A stretch of 64,000 bases of DNA from positions 6,510 through 70,509 of the forward strand of contig CAUWLL010000011.1 of assembly GCA_963559605.1 (NCBI GenBank), read 5' to 3'. Below the pieces are notes generated by a model, which did not search any database, had not been told where the DNA came from, and saw nothing but the letters and a program-made list of their open reading frames with translations. Of this stretch, positions 61,516 to 64,000 are shown one piece after another. The position numbers and the translations under genes were made by a program. The first letter of the stretch is position 1. Every line of letters begins with the position of its first letter. The stretch comes from Dorea_D sp963559605 (GTDB taxonomy: Bacteria; Bacillota; Clostridia; Lachnospirales; Lachnospiraceae).

Positions 61516-62457
61516 ATGAGATATATTAATACACTTGCAGAAGGTGAGACAATTCGCAGTATTTATCTTTGTAAAGGGAAACGAAGTGCTGAGACAAGAA
61601 ACGGGAAGCCGTATGACAATTTGATATTGCAAGACAAGACGGGAACTCTGGATGGAAAGGTTTGGGATCCTAACTCCAGCGGTATTGCAGATTATGATGA
61701 GATGGATTTTATTGAAGTTTTCGGAGAAGTGGTGAGCTATAATAACAATCTTCAGCTCAACATTAAACAGATCCGAAAAGCCTACGAGGATGAGTATGTG
61801 GCGGCAGATTATATGCCTACCAGTGAAAAGAGTGCGGATGGCATGTATGAAGAGCTGATGAAATATGTGAAGCAGATTGGCAATCAATATTTACGTCAGA
61901 TCGTAGAGTATTATTTTGTAAAGGATACTGCGTTTGTTAAGAAATTTAAAGAGCATTCTGCGGCAAAGACTGTACATCACGGATTTGCAGGAGGGCTTCT
62001 CGAACATACATTAAGTGTTGTGAAATTTTGTGAATATATGGTGGGGGCTTATTCGATTTTGAATAAAGACTTATTGTATGCGGCGGCCATCTGTCATGAT
62101 ATTGGGAAGACAAAAGAGTTGTCGCCATTTCCCGAAAATGATTATACCGACGACGGTCAGCTTCTCGGACATATCGTCATGGGCGTGGAAATGATCAGTG
62201 AGGCAGTAAGAAGTATTCCGGGATGTCCGGAGAAATTGGTGAGTGAATTGAAACATTGCGTGATCGCGCATCACGGTGAGCTGGAATACGGTTCCCCGAA
62301 GAAACCTGCGCTGGCAGAGGCGTTGGCGCTTAATTTTGCAGACTGTACAGATGCGAAAATGCAGACGCTTACAGAGATTTTCAAAGATAAAAACACTAAC
62401 GACTGGTTGGGATATAACCGAATGTTTGAGTCGAACCTAAGAAAAACCAGTATATAA
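61516..62457 (+). CDS. YhaM-type 3'-5' exoribonuclease
   Basis: A 313-residue protein: N-terminal OB fold (RSAETRNGKPYDNLILQDKTG, GKVWD) and an HD phosphohydrolase domain (HHGFAGGLLEHTLSVVKF, AAAICHDIGKTKEL, HCVIAHHGELEYGSP). This is the YhaM/CBF1 design, a Mn2+-dependent exonuclease acting on RNA ends. Starts 14 bases after the HtrA-like gene behind GAAAGAGGC. Confidence 0.93.
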   Translation: MRYINTLAEGETIRSIYLCKGKRSAETRNGKPYDNLILQDKTGTLDGKVWDPNSSGIADYDEMDFIEVFGEVVSYNNNLQLNIKQIRKAYEDEYVAADYMPTSEKSADGMYEELMKYVKQIGNQYLRQIVEYYFVKDTAFVKKFKEHSAAKTVHHGFAGGLLEHTLSVVKFCEYMVGAYSILNKDLLYAAAICHDIGKTKELSPFPENDYTDDGQLLGHIVMGVEMISEAVRSIPGCPEKLVSELKHCVIAHHGELEYGSPKKPALAEALALNFADCTDAKMQTLTEIFKDKNTNDWLGYNRMFESNLRKTSI

Positions 62458-62468
62458 ATGTTTAAATG

Positions 62469-62501
62469 AGGACGTAGTATTTTTCAAAAGTGCTACGTCC
62501 T
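62469..62501 (+). terminator. Hairpin between the YhaM-type and RlmD-type genes
   Basis: A perfect nine-pair stem AGGACGTAG / CTACGTCCT with a 15-base loop that can pair further. It has no T-run after it, so termination may be partial. Confidence 0.5.
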
Positions 62502-62547
62502 AAATTGCAATTTGACCTGTACCTAAATGAAAAAATGGAGTATATAT

Positions 62548-64000
62548 ATGCAAAAAAATGATATTGTAAAGGTAACAATTGAAGACATTGGCATTGGTGG
62601 AGAGGGTATTGGAAAGGTGGATGGATACACGCTTTTCATTAAAGATTCAATTATTGGAGACATGGTGGAAGCCAAGGTGATGAAGGCAAAAAAGAATTAT
62701 GGCTATGCAAGACTTATGAATATTCTTGCACCGTCAAAATATCGCGTGGAGAGTCCGGTGTGTGCGATGGCACGTAAATGTGGCGGCTGTCAGATTCAGG
62801 AAATGAAGTATGAGAAGCAGCTTGTTTTTAAAGAAAATAAGGTCAAAGGGAATTTGATGCGCATTGGTGAAGTGCCGGAGGAACTGTTGGACAGGATTAT
62901 GGAGCCTATTGTAGGAATGGATGAGACAGAAGATTTGGGCGGGCCGTATCATTACAGAAATAAAGCGCAGTTTCCTATTGGCACGGATAAGGACGGACGT
63001 ATTATTACCGGATTTTATGCCGGAAGAACGCACAGTATTATTCCGAATAGAAATTGTGCTCTTGGAGTAAAAGTAAATGAAGAAATTTTGAAGTGTATTG
63101 TAGAGTTCATGGAAGAATATCATATTTCGGCTTATGATGAAGAGCGGCATCGTGGGTTGGTTCGTCATGTGTTGATTCGTTATGGATTTACCACAAGAGA
63201 AATTATGGTTTGTCTGGTAATAAATGGAGAGAAACTGCCGCATGGGGAAGTGTTGGCAGAGAGGTTATCTCGGATTTCGGGGATGACTAGTATTACTCTT
63301 AGCATTAATAAAGAGAAAACAAATGTTATCATGGGAAATGAAATTCGTCTTCTTTGGGGGCAGGGTCATATCACGGACTATATTGGGAATGTAAAATATC
63401 AGATTTCTCCCCTTTCATTTTATCAGGTGAATCCGGTGCAGACAGAGAAGTTGTATGGACTGGCGCTGGAATACGCAGGATTGGAAGAGTATAGCCAAGA
63501 GAAAACAGGACACACTCCGGTGGTGTGGGATTTGTATTGCGGAATCGGGACTATTTCCTTATTTCTGGCGCAGAAATCCGGGAAGGTGTACGGTGTGGAG
63601 ATTGTACCACAGGCAATTGAAGACGCGAAAAATAATGCAAGGATAAATGAAATTGAAAATGCAGAGTTTTTTGTTGGAAAAGCGGAAGAAGTGTTGCCTC
63701 GGTATTATGAAAATTATGCGAAAGAGCATGGCGGCGAGACGGCACATGCAGATGTGATCGTAGTAGATCCGCCAAGAAAAGGATGTGAAGAGACACTTCT
63801 TCAGACGATGGTGGATATGAAACCGGAGAGGATCGTGTATGTAAGCTGTGACTCTGCGACGCTGGCGAGGGATGTGAAGTTTTTGAGAGAGAATGGGTAT
63901 GAGCTTGAGAGAGTCAGGGCGGTAGATCAGTTCCCGCATACGGTGCATGTGGAGACGGTTGTTCTTTTGTCCCAACAAAAACCAGATGACACGATAGAGA
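62548..64000 (+). CDS. RlmD/TrmA-family 23S rRNA (uracil-5-)-methyltransferase, 3' end cut by window
   Basis: A reading frame open from ATG 62548 (AATGGAG upstream) to the window edge, 484 codons. It starts with a TRAM domain (NDIVKVTIEDIGIGGEGIGKVDGY), then the Fe-S cysteines in CAMARKCGGCQIQ, the SAM site VWDLYCGIGTISLFLA, VVDPPRKGCEETLL and the catalytic Cys in IVYVSCDSATLARD. It ends in the family's HTVHVETVVLL block, so only a few residues are probably missing. Whether it targets U747 or U1939 is not evident. Confidence 0.93.
   Translation, partial: MQKNDIVKVTIEDIGIGGEGIGKVDGYTLFIKDSIIGDMVEAKVMKAKKNYGYARLMNILAPSKYRVESPVCAMARKCGGCQIQEMKYEKQLVFKENKVKGNLMRIGEVPEELLDRIMEPIVGMDETEDLGGPYHYRNKAQFPIGTDKDGRIITGFYAGRTHSIIPNRNCALGVKVNEEILKCIVEFMEEYHISAYDEERHRGLVRHVLIRYGFTTREIMVCLVINGEKLPHGEVLAERLSRISGMTSITLSINKEKTNVIMGNEIRLLWGQGHITDYIGNVKYQISPLSFYQVNPVQTEKLYGLALEYAGLEEYSQEKTGHTPVVWDLYCGIGTISLFLAQKSGKVYGVEIVPQAIEDAKNNARINEIENAEFFVGKAEEVLPRYYENYAKEHGGETAHADVIVVDPPRKGCEETLLQTMVDMKPERIVYVSCDSATLARDVKFLRENGYELERVRAVDQFPHTVHVETVVLLSQQKPDDTIE

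Overview
The window reads as chromosome from an anaerobic, gut-type Firmicute, most likely a Lachnospiraceae (Mediterraneibacter/Blautia-like) member. This is inferred from gene content and style: anaerobic (early cobalt insertion) B12 synthesis, a nickel CO dehydrogenase, FeoAB, lipoprotein-based ABC uptake, strong AGGAGG-type ribosome binding sites, and low to moderate GC. I see no rRNA, tRNA, CRISPR array, insertion sequence or prophage. No database search was run; all names come from reading motifs.

Region 1 (1-19,468, + strand) is one long, tightly packed corrinoid operon. It starts inside cbiK and continues with a lipoprotein, a BtuFCD-like ABC transporter, cbiP, cobT, cobU, cobS, a CobU-like protein with a degenerate P-loop, cobC, cbiB, cobD, cbiC, cbiD, cbiF, cbiG, cbiH, a cbiJ-cbiE-cbiT triple fusion, cbiA and a small Cys-rich protein. 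Many neighbours overlap or abut. No cbiL or adenosyltransferase is seen, and any cobalamin riboswitch would lie upstream. A gene remnant and a terminator follow.

Region 2 (19,743-32,919) looks like a glycan-use locus. A divergent AraC regulator faces a GH129-like alpha-N-acetylgalactosaminidase candidate, a Gfo/Idh/MocA oxidoreductase, a sugar ABC transporter whose first permease is broken by an in-frame TGA, and a 1,355-residue multidomain GH31 enzyme. The probable theme is alpha-GalNAc (Tn antigen / mucin O-glycan core) breakdown. A YesL-type membrane protein and an unknown anchored protein follow, divergent across a perfect 30-bp dyad.

Region 3 (33,045-40,077) holds a minus-strand operon of an Rrf2 regulator, cooS, cooF and an FAD/NAD oxidoreductase (CO oxidation feeding NAD(P)H, with no acetyl-CoA synthase nearby). 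A Na+:alanine symporter and a CcdA-thioredoxin fusion run the other way.

Region 4 (40,214-50,896) is a ten-gene + strand cluster: a BMP-type nucleoside ABC transporter, a cysteine hydrolase, a PfkB kinase, a nucleoside phosphorylase, a BtpA/SgcQ-type barrel, an iron-type alcohol dehydrogenase, a TrpA-like barrel and a GntR/UTRA regulator. It looks like a complete uptake-and-catabolism system for an unidentified nucleoside and is the best candidate here for an undescribed pathway.

Region 5 (50,948-64,000) is mostly housekeeping: a DtxR/MntR repressor divergent from feoA-feoB and a Cys-rich Feo partner (with two matching dyads that look like its operators), a xylulokinase, a two-component system, mutS2, an HtrA-like protein whose catalytic triad appears lost, a YhaM-type exoribonuclease and the 5' part of an RlmD-type rRNA methyltransferase.
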